Of a DNA stretch of 64,000 bases, positions 23,265 through 37,977 are shown piece after piece. The DNA is taken from assembly GCA_014529385.2 (NCBI GenBank), contig CM043969.1:33198446-33262445 (forward strand). The letters run 5' to 3'. Each line of letters opens with the position of its first letter. Position 1 is the first letter of the stretch. Origin of the DNA: Adiantum capillus-veneris. Its lineage: Eukaryota > Streptophyta > Polypodiopsida > Polypodiales > Pteridaceae. Below the pieces are notes generated by a model, which saw nothing but the letters and a program-made list of their open reading frames with translations, did not search any database and was not told the origin of the DNA. The position numbers and the translations under genes are program-made.

Positions 23265-24480
23265 TTAATCTTCATTAAGATCCACACATATTTGGATCTC
23301 ATTTTCATCTTTTGCAAAGTCTGGAAAATCATACTCTGCTTCTTCATACTCATCTGTAGCAATGTCATTAGGTTCTTCATCATCATCTTGTTGTGAATCA
23401 AAAGGATCATTATCATGTCTCCTCTTAAACATCTTGATTCTTTTGCCCGCTATGGGAATTTTAAGCTTTGTTCCATCGAGCTCCCTCAAAGTGTATGTAG
23501 CATTTCCATGCACATGTTTGAAGACATAGGGACCAAACCACCTTTTTGCAAGTTTTCTTTGTGTGGTGTGTTGGTTGTCAAGGCTACTGTTGTACATTAG
23601 GACCCAATCACCCTCTTCAATAGGCTTTGGTTGAAGCCTATGTTTTTTATCAAACCTATCTTTATTCTTTAGTCTTGCATCCTTCAATCGAGCTTTAGCA
23701 ATGTCTATGTCTTCCTGTCTTCTTTCCAATTGCCTTATGCGCAAAGCAAGTAGATTTTCCCTACTTACACCATCTTCCCAAGGTAACATGTTCCAAGTAG
23801 GAACTACATCCTCAATTGGCATGACTGGCTTCTAACCATACATCAATTCGGTAGGCATGTAACCAGTCACTGAGCTATGAGTTGTACGATCAGCCCACAA
23901 AGCATATGGTAGCAACCTTGGCCACTCACGCATTCTACCTTTGCATGCCTTAGCCAAAGCTTTGACAATAGGAGGATGTCCTCTTTCACTTTTTCCATTT
24001 CCCTCTGGATTATAAACACAAGTCAGGGCTAGCTTGATACCAATTCTTGTAAAGAAATACCTTGCTTCATCTGTGTCTAACTCACCTCTATCAGAAACTA
24101 TCTTACCCACACAGCCGTAGCGGCAAATTATATCGTCAAGCAAAAATTTACAAACAGATTCTATAGTTTTTGTCCTCAATGCACGCCCATCCACTTGGTT
24201 TGTCAAGTCTTCTCGTGCAAGTACCAAGTATCTCATTTGTCAAAGTCCTAAAGGCATTGTCTAGATCAACAACCCATTTATAGTGCATGGCTAATGGGTA
24301 TGTAGGATGCAATCCATCACGATGACGTACATTGGAATACATTTGGCATGTGATACAAGACTCCACAAAATACGCTACATCCTAATACATGCCTTTCCAC
24401 CAATATCTCTCTTTCACTAGCCCATACACCTCGATGTCCAGCATATAGGCTTTCATGAAGCTCTTTCATAACTTTGACCT
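23265..24480 (-). pseudogene. element B integrase, broken
   Basis: Frame 24148-24366 has the CITCQ half of the zinc domain and the first catalytic Asp (YKWVVDL). Frame 23832-24236 has SDRGELD and NPEGNGKSERG (second Asp and Glu). Frame 23265-23822 has the C-terminal KRWFGPYVFKHVHGNATYT module and an acidic tail. A frameshift lies near 24230, and a TAG separates the last two frames at about 23833, where element A has Gln (MYGQKLVMS). The upstream HH half is more decayed than in A. Confidence 0.8.
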
Positions 24481-24702
24481 GAGTAGGCTTATCACATACT
24501 ACTCATAATGGAGTCCCATCTCTTCTTTTAGGATGTTTCCATAAGTAACCATCCCTCAAGAAGAATCCATATGCTTTCTTTCTGATCCTTTTGAATTCTG
24601 ACTCACTCCAATCATCTTGCTTTTGTAAAGTACTCAGGTAGCGACCTATGAGCAACCATTCACCCTCATAGAACTCCTCTGAAAAGGATTCAAGTGAAGA
24701 TA

Positions 24703-26889
24703 CTATGCATATATCATCACACTTTGCATGAGAAATTGTGTAGAATTTTGGCCCACATCTTCTTCCTCATCAATCATATCATCCTCATCTTCATACCTTG
24801 CCCTTGAAAGCATATCTTCCATTGCATTGTCTTTTCCTGCAATGTGATTCAATTCTGGGTTCAAGGACTTTATATAAGCAATCCACCTAAGCATAGCAAT
24901 ATTAGGAGTAGAGCAGATTGCAATCATCCCCATAAGTGGTAAGTAATCAGTCTCCACAACTACAGATGCTCCAATGAAGTACTCTTTGTCACACTTTAAT
25001 GTTGTAACCACCCCCCATAACTCCCTTTTTACCTGTGGATATGCTCTTTGGCGAGAGCTTAGAGTCTTAGCCCCAAACCTCACCACATACCTGTGTTTCT
25101 CTTCATCGTCTTGTCCTATTGCCCATCCAATTCCCATTGGACTAGTGTCCACTGTCACAATCACCGGTCTTCCACACTCATAGTCAATCTTCCTCAAAGT
25201 TGGTGAAGACAGCAACAATTGCTTCAACTTCCTCATAGCTTTTACATGTACATCATTCCATTGAAACCTTTGATTCTTCCTTAGCAATTGATAAAGAGGA
25301 TCTACAACATGTGCATAATGTGGAATCCATATGAGATAGAAGACACATGCACCTAGAAACCTTCTCACCTCTGTGATATTTACGCATACTTCATTCATCC
25401 TCTGTATTGCATCCACTTTAGTTGGACAAGGTCGGCGGCCATGAGGATTACAAAGATGTCTCACTATCAATATTTCTTCAACCCCAAGCACTGAATTTTG
25501 CCCAGATAATGTAAGGTTCACTTCTTCCAGCCTTGTTAAAATTCTATCACAATCATTGATGTGGTTTGCTACATATTTACGGCACCCCCTTGAATCCAGA
25601 GCCTCATCTTTTTTAGCTAAGTCGCATCCTTTGATTGGAACGTCATCAAGAAAAGGCATTATAATTTGAGGTATGAAGTCACAAAGGACTTTGTTCATAC
25701 TATTCATCATGTGCGCAACCGAGTTGGTTGCTCCCTGCGGTAAGGTGCACATCCTTACCAAACCCAAGGGTGTTCTCATGGTAGTCAAGTCCCTGCTTTC
25801 CATTGCTAGCTGGAACTGATCATACCCTGAGTACAAATCCCCCATAGAATATATTGCCCTTCCTGCAAATGCTTCTGCAATCTCATCTACAATTGGCCCT
25901 GTACCCATATTCCTGATTGTGACTTTGTTGACAGGCTGCATGTCTTGAATGAAGCGTAGAGCTCCATTTTTCTTTGGTACTGTGAACCATCTGCTTGAGT
26001 AGGGGGCACATGAAGGTTCCAAAATCCCCATCTTTATCTTTTCATTGAGTAAATCTATAAGCTTTGTCAAGAGTGCTTTTGGCACTGGAATTGGTCGCAG
26101 ATTCCAAGGCACATGAGATATAGTGAATATTACCATTGGTTCGACTATAGATGGATCCACGCACCCTATCTCATGTGGCTCAAATGCAAAAGCTTTTCCA
26201 TGTTTGGAGAGTGTCTGTTCAAAGCATTTTCTTTCAATATCTGTCAAGGAGTCATTGCCTCCAACTTTTAACATCTTCAATGACTCTTGCGTAAACTTGT
26301 GTCCAATTATTTTTGGATCTCGGAGACTAGGTTGCAAAGAAGCATGATCCATCGTTTCCTTGCAATCTGTAGGCAAAGGCAATGCCACTAGTTTCACCTT
26401 CTTTGCTATAGTTTTGTACTTCGTCTCCACTCGCACTTCTAGATCTTTTTGCACATTGAAGAACTCCTCATCTTTGAAAGACTCAGTGATTCTATACATG
26501 TCCATAGAAGCTACTTTTACCAGGTCACTTCCTTTTTGAAAACTAGAACTTGTTATAGCATTGAGATCACCCATAGTATCTACAAAAGAAACCTCCTCAA
26601 AAACACTTGAAATGTACTCGTCTTCATCTAGCAAATTATGGTTTTTGTATTTTCTCTGTACACTATTTACATATTGTTTTTGTCCTTTCTTTAAATTTCC
26701 AAGCGTTGTGAAAGATACTAATCCATCCTTTGCTACTAGGGCACCTATAGAAAAAGCTTCGTCTCCCTTCGGATCAGGCGAGAACCTTTTTCTTTTTGTA
26801 CCACTGCACTCCCGCTTTACAATGGTACTCGGCCAAAACCCCTCATCTCCCTTTGATCTCGAAACTCCTTGCTTGGTTTTGGTAGACAA
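24703..26889 (-). pseudogene. element B reverse transcriptase-RNase H, open frame of 728 codons
   Basis: This is the longest intact piece of pol in the window. It begins in the linker, passes RT fingers (ILEPSCAPYSSRWFTVPKK), the RT core (RAIYSMGDLYSGYDQFQLA, LPQGATNSVAHMMN) and the palm box PFLDD (about 25640-25655), then RNase H (VDTSPMGIGWAIG, KRELWG, VETDYLPL, HIAGKDNAMEDMLSR). The palm box is F-L-D-D, not Y-x-D-D. There is no ATG at its 5' edge and upstream pol is interrupted, so I treat it as part of a dead polyprotein. It is still a good query for placing this lineage. Confidence 0.85.
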
Positions 26890-27468
26890 TGGTCCCTTAA
26901 GCTGTCACGATTTCGCTCATGGTCAATGCAAACTGTCAAGAATTGAACAGCTCGTTTTCCATATTTGCTTTTGACCGTGACATAGGCAGATCCATCATCC
27001 AACACTTTTTGTCTCCATTCGCATTGTGGTGATGTATGGTTCTCCAAGGATTAGAGGATAGCTTGACATCTCTTGAACAAAGAAATTTTGCTCACCTTTC
27101 ACATCCCCTATGGTTACATTAACATTTGGACAAGCACCATAGAGATCCCCAGATGAGTTGTTTACAGCCCTAATCATCCACCCATGGTCAGTATCAATTG
27201 GCCACTTTCCCTTCATATAGAGACTCTTGGACATGAGGTTAATCTCCGAACCATGGTCTATCAAGGCCACATAAGGCTCCTAAAGATCTCCCACCTTAAC
27301 CAAGGTTTCTGTTGTAGCCCTTGCCCAATGGTTTCTAGAATAGTGGCTCTTATGAGTGGCTTCGTCTTCATCTTCATCTTCAAATTTAACATGCCTATTC
27401 CTGCCGCCCGAAGATTGGTAGCAGCTTACAAAATTCTCATCTTCATCTGTTTGTTGTACTTGTATCAC
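26817..27468 (-). pseudogene. element B protease
   Basis: The frame has VALIDHGSEINLMSKSLY, the retropepsin active site with His as the second residue of the triad, then 'GACPNVNVTIGDV', 'EQNFFVQEMSSYPLILGEPY' (flap to ILG block) and DDGSAYVTVKSKYGKRAVQF. A stop codon precedes the active site (GDL, stop, EPYVALID, near 27280), where element A reads GDLEEPF. A one-base shift separates 26995-27270 from 26817-27047. Confidence 0.75.
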
Positions 27469-27489
27469 ATGTGTCTTTGAAGCACTCTC

Positions 27490-29211
27490 TTCAGCCTCTG
27501 ATTGGATAGACTCCGTTAAAGCTTGTCACTTCCTTCTTATGATATCAATGATTTCCTCGTGGAACTCTCTTTTTGCAATGCCAAGAACTTCTCCCAATGT
27601 AAACTCCACCTTGCTATTTAAGATCCTTTCCTCTAAAACTTTCTTTAAATCTGTGGTAGCTTCAATATCTGATTGTAGCTTGTATGATGGTCTTTTTCCC
27701 TTGCTCTTTTCTTTATCTTGCTTCTCCTTTGGTGCAGAATCTCTCATTGGTACTTCTTGTGATGGAGGCTCCCTTGCCATGGGCTCTTGAGAGGGACTCG
27801 GATCCTTTCTCCCTCCACCTCTAGTAGCCCTCTTTGAGGGGCCTTCATCCCCATTTTCTCTCCTACGTTTTTCTTCAACAAGTGCCTTGTTTCCTCGACA
27901 CTTTTCAATGTAGGCATGCACTAACAAGGCATCTACAGGTTCATTCCACCCAGTCTCAAGACGGATACAATCTCCTGCTTCATGTAAGACTTCTTTAGTC
28001 AACATTCCCTTCATAGCTAACTCCATCGCATATGGCCAGACATCTTCACCATCCTCACTCACGTCTTCAATAGATTTTGACCCTTTGAGCATGACTTGAC
28101 CAGCCTTTAAGCCAAATGCTGTTGCTTTAACCATTGAGATAGCATGACTGGTTTCCATGTCCTCAACTAGCTTTTTCATCCCTCCTTTGCCAAAGTTGGT
28201 CGCCAAGGGCTTCCCTGTTTCACTAAGATGTATCTTCCCTTCTTTGAAGAAGACAAGATCTTTACCCAAGGCATCTTTGAAGCTTTCACAGTCCCTTCTT
28301 GGATGGTCTGGGCTATCACACCAGATTCACCTATTTACAAATCCCTCTCTGTTCTGAGGTCTTTGACTTGATGACTGTCCAAATGTTTGCCCCTTTTCTT
28401 CAAGCCTTGCTAGCTTTAATTTCAGCTCGCGTATGCCCTTCACAAGTTCTTCAAGCATAGACCCATCATCCTTAGAAGCTACAATAGCAGGTTTTGACTG
28501 CTTCTCAGTAATAACAAGAATTGGAGCACCATTGTTCACCACCATCTTGTCTCTTTTGCGTTGTCTTTTTGCCAACAGGGAGACTGCATCTTGTACATCA
28601 TTCCACCTTGTCTTCAAACTTTGCTCTGTATCTTTGTCTTCCAAGAGAAGTTCTAACTTTTCTTCAATTTATTTGCCCGATGCTTGTAGGAAAAGTTCTA
28701 CCTTCTCCCTATCCAAGGAAGCTTGTTCAGTTTGTGATAGTTGAGCATAGCATCGCTCAAACTCTCTGAGAAGCTCTATAGCAGAAATCCCTTCTTTAGG
28801 CTTTGCAACCCAATCTAAGAAAGTTCTTTTGGTCACCCTCTCAGAGTCCTCCATAAAGTAGTCTTCTTTTAGAGAAATCTTGAATTCCTAACAATTTCTT
28901 CCATGAGCATTTTGAATTGCCCTAATACGGTCTTTGATCTCTGGGACACAAACTAGCTCAAAACTTCGAACCATGTCTTCCTCACACACTCGGTTCAACT
29001 CCATTTCCTTCATATAATCTCGTAGATACTTTGTGATGTCCTTGCCATCAAACTGGTCAATTCTCTTCACAATGGACTGTAGTGCTTTTGTGGTTGAAAT
29101 ATGGCTTCTTTCCGCTGCTTGTTGTTGCTGCATGTACATGGCAAATGCTTGAAACATCTGCATGATTGCAGGATCAAAGTGCATCCCATGTGTCTCTTGA
29201 TTTTTATCCAT
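27490..29211 (-). pseudogene. element B gag, broken
   Basis: ATG at 29211 (MDKNQETHGMHFDPA). The alignable start in element A is MGDHVEQQGMHFDPA. Internal stops occur near 28888 and near 28668. Another stop lies at about 28326, where the first Cys codon of the CCHC knuckle is TGA and the rest of the knuckle (IWCDS..H....C) remains. Downstream, 27526-28269 matches the Gag tail of A (for example LATNFGKGGMKKLVEDM). Confidence 0.8.
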
Positions 29212-29258
29212 GGCTAACAAAGTGTCTAGATCAATTCACAAACTCCCACCCCAGTAAC

Positions 29259-29276
29259 TTCGCGTTGGGTTCACCA
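29259..29276 (-). promoter_or_regulatory. primer binding site of element B
   Basis: Minus strand TGGTGAACCCAACGCGAA, four bases inside the 5' LTR end. It differs from the element A site at two positions. Confidence 0.65.
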
Positions 29277-29280
29277 GAAA

Positions 29281-30472
29281 TGTCGGAATGTGTGCGGTCT
29301 AGCTGGGAAGGTGCAAAACCTCTGGCTGTGAGAGTTTGTGATGAGAGTCACAAACACTTTGTGAAAAAGTGTTTGTGGAGAATCCAAAACCCTCTTTCTA
29401 AGGGTGATAGAAAATCTAAGAGCGTTCGTGACAGCAAAGTCACAAACCCTCTTTTCTATCGTGCTTGGAAATTGCTTGTTTTCGTAGTTGAGATTATGAT
29501 TAGAGGATCACCAAATCACATTCAATTTCACTTAAAAAGACCATTTAAAAACACCAAAGTTTCAGCCATGAAACCATGATGCTCATAAAAGAACAAATCT
29601 CAATCAAAACCCAAACCTCTTTCATGGTATCATGTAGCCTCGCCCCCAATTACATAGTCGTAACATCAAACAACTGAAAGGAATACATAAGCTTCCACCT
29701 TCATGGCGACCATTTTCTGAATTTGCAGAGATTTAAGAGCTTTGAAAGTGAATCCCACACACCATTTTGATAAGGGGAAACCCTAATTCACTCCCTCACT
29801 AGCTCAGATACAAGATTTCGAAGAGGCGGGACTGCCCCACACATAGAGTGAGCAACCATGGAAGCAATTGCACAGTAGTGATAAATTGCAGGTTTTTTCT
29901 GTAAAAAGCCCCCTTCTCTCTCTTCCCCACGGAATTATGAGCTGATGTGTCAATTTTTGGGCCATTTTGCCACTTTGGACCAAAACTAGGCCATTTTCAG
30001 CTCATTTTTGACTCAAAAAATGTCATTTTTGATGCGAAAAATCCCAAACGGAGGCAGGAAAACCCCTAAATTTGTGGGATCACTCGCATAAGCATAAAAA
30101 TCATAGATAAGCATCATTTTTCATCAATATACCATTTTGGGTCACTTTCCATGCAATTCTGCAACGGCGTCTGTTAGTTGCTATTTTTGGCCCGCATCAG
30201 TCTTTGTAGGCGAGATGAGTGTGCCACCATGAAACAATTGAACTAAGTACATTGTCAAACCAAATTGGGCATCTTATCAATTGAACTAGGTACATTGTCA
30301 AACCAAATTGGCCACGACTCCCCGGATAGGTATGTACATGATAGCGACCGCAGTAGCCGCTTTAGCATATATCACGATATGTACATTATTGTTTTTCTTT
30401 CCATGCATCAAGAAGTGTCAAAAGTGAGGTGAATGTTTTTATTTCACACTATGTACGTGCCACGACATGACA
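29281..30472 (-). repeat. 5' LTR of element B
   Basis: Outer end in the transcription sense TGTCATGTCGTGGCACG, inner end TTCCGACA next to the PBS. It is flanked outside by CCGT. Confidence 0.88.
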
Positions 30473-30633
30473 CCGTGACCTCAAAGATAGTTTTCTAACC
30501 ATAATTGTTGAATTTTGACCATCTACCAGGTAGTTAGTTTGTCACAAATGCAAAATCTTGACACTACAATCTAATCCCCATTGTTCCTTTTCGCAGATTG
30601 CCAAGCCAGACGATGCCTTACATGGCTATGAAA

Positions 30634-30682
<49 letters not shown>

Positions 30683-31406
30683 TCTTCTCCAAGGATGTTT
30701 ACTCTTGTTAAATCTTCAAATGACACAAGCACACTTACACAAATGACAAGAATGCACACAATAAAGGGAGATTGAGTCAAAGAAGTAATACAATCTAAAA
30801 GCTAAGGACAAATTTAGACATATCAAAATTGGGATATGAAGATTATAGCGTACTAAACACAGGACCATGCCAAATTATGGTAACAAAATCTGTGGAAAGC
30901 AAAGCACAAGCTCTCTCCCTCTCTCTCTCTCCAAGCTTTTCTCTTTTAAGTTCTTGTTTACGAATGTATACTCTTGTTGAATGTTTGGATGACAACAAAA
31001 TGGTAAATACATGACAAGTATGCGCACAATTGTATACAAGATTGTATACAATCTTGTATACATGACAAGTATGTGCACAATAGTGAGATTGAATTAAAAA
31101 TAGCACATCCAAATTTACTTTGGCCCTCACTTCCATTCAATACCCAAGCAGCTAACGAAGAACTCTAGTCCATGGGACTCAGCTCTTATTCTAATTCTCA
31201 TCACCTCTAATTTTACTGGGGCTGTCAATTTTCTAATTGGCCGACGATAGTCGTCGCACCTACTTTTAGGCAGAAAGACGAGGACTTTTATGCTACCGCT
31301 CCCTGAAAACGCCACAGCAGAGCTTGCCATCAAACACGAAGAACGCCATTACAACTTCTTTAAAATAGACGGAGCTCTGCAGACGGTCCGCCATAGCCAC
31401 TCTCTG
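30473..31406. other. 5' region of the RD19-like gene, with (CT)n tracts
   Basis: The right host flank of element B runs into the upstream region of the protease gene. A pure (CT)n tract lies at about 30639-30676 and a shorter one near 30911-30931. At 31029-31064 an imperfect inverted/direct cluster of 'tgtatacaagattgtataca' repeats could form a hairpin. An upstream ATG at 31290 is in frame with the gene's ATG at 31407. I do not see a convincing TATA box. Confidence 0.5.
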
Positions 31407-34213
<2,807 letters not shown>

Positions 34214-34509
34214 ATCTGTGGTCATAGAAAATGAATAATAATTCAAGGTTTAGAGGAGCCTGCTTGAGTAGCTCAACTGCTTATACAAGGGGCTTACTAG
34301 GGTGTAACATTGTACAGTTTATCAAATTTAACTGTAATTATTGTTTTGAAGATTGATGTATTGGATGTGTTATGATGAAACTTTGCTACATTTTGGTTGT
34401 ATTGGCCCAGTCGCAGTTATGCCCTTGTGGTTACATTGGGACATTCTGGTTTGAGTATTGATGCTTTTCCTTTTGAAGTATGCAGAGGACCATGTGAATG
34501 CAGATAAAA

Positions 34510-34573
<64 letters not shown>

Positions 34574-37107
34574 TGGTTATCCCAATTCCCTCTCTTGAAT
34601 AGCAGGTCTTGAGTTCAACACTTGTCTGCTAGATGTTTGAATTCTGTCTCTCTCTCTCTCTCACTCACTCAAATACACAGATGTACTATCTTTTCTTTTC
34701 ATGACAGGCACTTTATTAAGTGTCCCTTCCACATGCTTTGTGTAATATATGTGGAATTTCTCAACTGTACAAGCAAAAACTTCCAACAAGAAGCAATGAC
34801 TTTTGGGGGAGCACATGTAACTAGTCTTGCTTGGTGGGCGTTCCTATTGAACCTGATAGGACATATGCAGATTAACATCAAGCATCTAGCACTGAAGTAA
34901 ACGAAGTACAAAGCGCATTGATGAATTTTTTTGAAATAATTGCGATTACTAATTACCTCTTTAGCTGTTTGTAAAATGGTTCAATTTCACATTGTACAAA
35001 GCGCATTGATGATTTTTAAAAAATGTATATGATGCCTCTTTAGATGTTTGTAAAAAGGTTCAATTTCACGACATTGACAAACTTTAAAAAATGAAATGTA
35101 TGCGAGAGTAGTCAATTTTCTCTTATTTTCCATTGAACCTAAGAGAGAGAGAGAGAGAGAGTTATTTGTTGTCGAGGTCGGAGAGAGAGTAAAGAGTCTT
35201 GGCTGTCAATCACAACCTAGTGCAAAACATAATTTAGGAGGAAAACCTTAAGACGAAGGGTTGTCCTCGTGCTACAAATGGTTATGCAAAGGAGAACATT
35301 AGGATGCAATATATAAAATGCATTGCCAAACAAGGACGTAATCAACCACCTAGGAATAAAGTATAACATTTGTAAAATGCATTGAGTAATGTAATACAAA
35401 ACTTGAATTGTTGAACTGTGAGAAAAGAAGTGCATGTCTATTTGATATATAGATTCAATGATCGAGATTGAGCATGCATTAGTGAGGAAAAAACATGTGG
35501 CTAAACTGAAGGAAGCATTGGTAAACTCCAAAAATACAGAGAGCATCAACAAACTAAAAAGTGAAATGCACCCTTGACTTGGTAATTGTGTACGGGTGTC
35601 GTCCAATTGTGCAAGCGGGAGGACAATGTTTGAATCAAGCTACATAAAAGCAATGTAAACAGTCAAAAATTTCGTTTTGCAGTAAGACACAAAGTGAAAA
35701 TGCTAAATATACAGTGTATGTCATGCAGAAGTGTCATACAAAACCATTGTGGAGAGTCTGCACTGTTATAAGAAACGGAAGCAGTGCCCTGTCCTATAAC
35801 ATTGTGTTACGCTAAGAAAACATATGGGAATAGGGAATTGGATACAGATAATGGACCTTGCAATGTTGTCGAGTTAGAGTCGTGCTTATGCAGTCGTAAC
35901 CTCCACCGCTGTGAATATATGTCCTCTTTGTTAGACACGAAACAAAAGTCAAGACAAATACAATAGATACAGGATATTGATTAAGCTTAAAGAGAAATAG
36001 AGGTAACTTTATGTTGTATGTCATAGAGGATGTAGGGTTTATTGAAGAAATGAGTTCTCAGTTCGAAAGCCCCATTGGAACCTAGTGAAGCATGATGCTA
36101 CCATGAGCCATCTTATAAATTGTAAAATTTACATATCTCTATCATTAGCAATTGTCTTCTTTAGAAAACGTAGTTGTTGCCCAAAGAGATGATAGATCTT
36201 GTCCAAATTAGGTGGGCGAGTGTAGTGTTTTTGAGCGTTCTAGGAGCACCTCCATCACACTCATCGTCTCCTTTCGACCATCTATGGACCGAGGTTTGAA
36301 GCTTTCAATCTATTGTCATAGACTGTAGCAGTTGTAGTGGAGACAGGGTGGGTCATATAGACCCAAACAACAGCTATCCCACAAACGTCGGTGACATCAT
36401 TCAGCGAAATCGAGGTAGCTGGTAAGGGGATCTCACAAACATCGGTGGCATCATTCACCAGAATCGAGTGCGTCTTACATAGGACAATTGAATTGAGTGT
36501 GTTTTTTGTACGTCCGACAGAGGATATATAGCACAAAGCTTTCATATGTTGCACTAGTTGCTACTTGTTGGCAACAAAATCGTGTGGAGAGCCATTAAAC
36601 AGCTGTAGCATGGATGTAGGGGGTGAAACAATAGCATGGAGTCTCTTCCAAATCGCCTGCAACCTCCTCCCTTGAGAGAGAGACAGGCACAAATTGCTCC
36701 AGTTTGCAACTCAAAAACACAAAATCTATAGCACACTACTATTGCGCACTAGACTCATGTTGACCCAGTCTCCTTGCAACCCATAACAGCGAGAGTTGCT
36801 CACGATGATAGGTTTCAATTGAGCCTTGCTCCACCATGGAAGTCGGTAAGTCGCCATGAAAACTCTTGGAAGATCCTGCCAGAAGGAAAAGATCAAAGAA
36901 TTTCTTTTTTTCAATGGCAGCAAGGCTGATGGCTGTACTTGGGGCATCGTCGTAAGACTGATGCTTTGCACCATTGGATTAACTTTTATTTTCGGTGCTC
37001 AGGATTTAGCCAAGTGGCTTAATGCTGTGGGCTTATTTGAAAAAAGCACCTTTGCTTACCGAGTAAAAAAAACATTCAAACATCACCTGTCCTACTGTAC
37101 TAGCTAA
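34214..37107. other. intergenic, microsatellites and small tandem duplications
   Basis: No gene recognised. A compound (CT)n(CA)n tract lies at about 34510-34571 and a (CT)n/(CA) stretch at 34647-34680. A tandem duplication of about 85 bp lies at about 34907-35080 (units starting 'gtacaaagcgcattgatga' and ending 'ggttcaatttcac'). A (GA)n tract lies at about 35142-35161. A short diverged repeat sits near 36380-36475 ('cacaaac(g/a)tcggtg(a/g)catcattcac'). A long minus-strand frame at 35217-35606 has no codon or motif support. Confidence 0.5.
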
Positions 37108-37499
37108 GAGTGCCTTCCCGTAGCGTCTCCAAAATCGTCGCTGAGCGGACCTTCCCATAGCACGTATTTTCCCATATAGTTGCCTGAATTGCCGAAAAGG
37201 GCGAAGCAGCTGCTAGTCTGGTGGGTGGTTGAACCACCCCCCACAATGACCGCCGTGCATCTTGACCAGGGGGAGAAGGTAACTCACTACCTGTTTACCG
37301 GTGACCTACACATCGTGACCTGCAAAACGACTGCATTGGAAAGTGGCGCGAAAGGCTTCTTCATCAACTCACAGTGCCTCGCATAGGCTACCTACTCATG
37401 GTGGCCACTATATATAAAACTGCAGGCGGAATTGCGCAACACCTGTAGCTGCAAGTACCACGACGAACGACCCAGTCATTCAACAGTACACACGCTCGA

Positions 37500-37519
37500 T
37501 AGGTTTCTCTCTCTTTCTA

Positions 37520-37577
<58 letters not shown>

Positions 37578-37631
37578 ATTGAACTCCACAGAAGCAATCT
37601 GACCTGCACAGTCCGCTATCTACTGGAACTC

Positions 37632-37671
<40 letters not shown>

Positions 37672-37722
37672 GAACTCCACATGAGCAATCGGGCCTGCAC
37701 AGTCCGCTGTCTACTGGAACTC

Positions 37723-37767
<45 letters not shown>

Positions 37768-37830
37768 CACTCACACACACTACACACACACACAGAAGCA
37801 TTCGGGCTTGCACAGTCCGCTGCCTACTGG
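37500..37830. repeat. minisatellite with a (CT)n tract in each unit, three copies
   Basis: Three tandem units of about 100-130 bp. Each consists of 'cctgcacagtccgct.tctactgg' (the third reads ttgcacagtccgctgcctactgg) next to a long pure (TC)n tract. Tracts lie at about 37527-37575, 37635-37669 and 37725-37764. The third unit changes to CA-rich sequence. It lies in the 5' noncoding part of the Harbinger element. Confidence 0.8.
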
Positions 37831-37977
37831 TAGGGCTAGCTATTAATAATAAATTGCATAATATAGAGTATTTAAGTTATTAAATTTGGATTGTGCATTC
37901 GTTCCTGTGGCGGACCGACCAGTCTCTGTACCTAATGTGCTATGGGTTTGACAATTTGCAGGTGAAGACCTACCTCC

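Larger units (their letters stand above)
22004..30472 (-). mobile_element. element B: full-length Ty3/gypsy retrotransposon, inactivated
   Basis: About 8.5 kb on the minus strand, with LTRs 29281-30472 (5') and 22004-23205 (3'), PBS at 29259-29276 and PPT at 23206-23218. The flanks are CCGT on both sides (22000-22003 and 30473-30476), with a further A in common on the left, so the target duplication appears to be 4 bp. The protein order is the same as in element A and the sequences are clearly homologous through gag, PR, RT, RH and IN. Stops interrupt gag and integrase, but RT-RNase H is one open frame of 728 codons. LTR-LTR differences are about 5-6% by eye over the first 180 bp compared. 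Confidence 0.9.

Noticed and set aside
31290-31406. In-frame upstream ATG that would extend the RD19-like protein by 39 residues.
   Set aside because: The extension lies before a clear signal peptide and has no family counterpart. 31407 is the better start.
35217-35606. A 129-codon minus-strand frame rich in hydrophobic residues.
   Set aside because: No motif, no clear codon bias and no neighbouring gene structure. AT-rich DNA often gives such frames.
37500-37830. Regular repeat-spacer look that could suggest a CRISPR-like array.
   Set aside because: Units are tandem duplications with microsatellite tracts in a eukaryotic transposon. There are no short conserved repeats with unique spacers and no cas genes.
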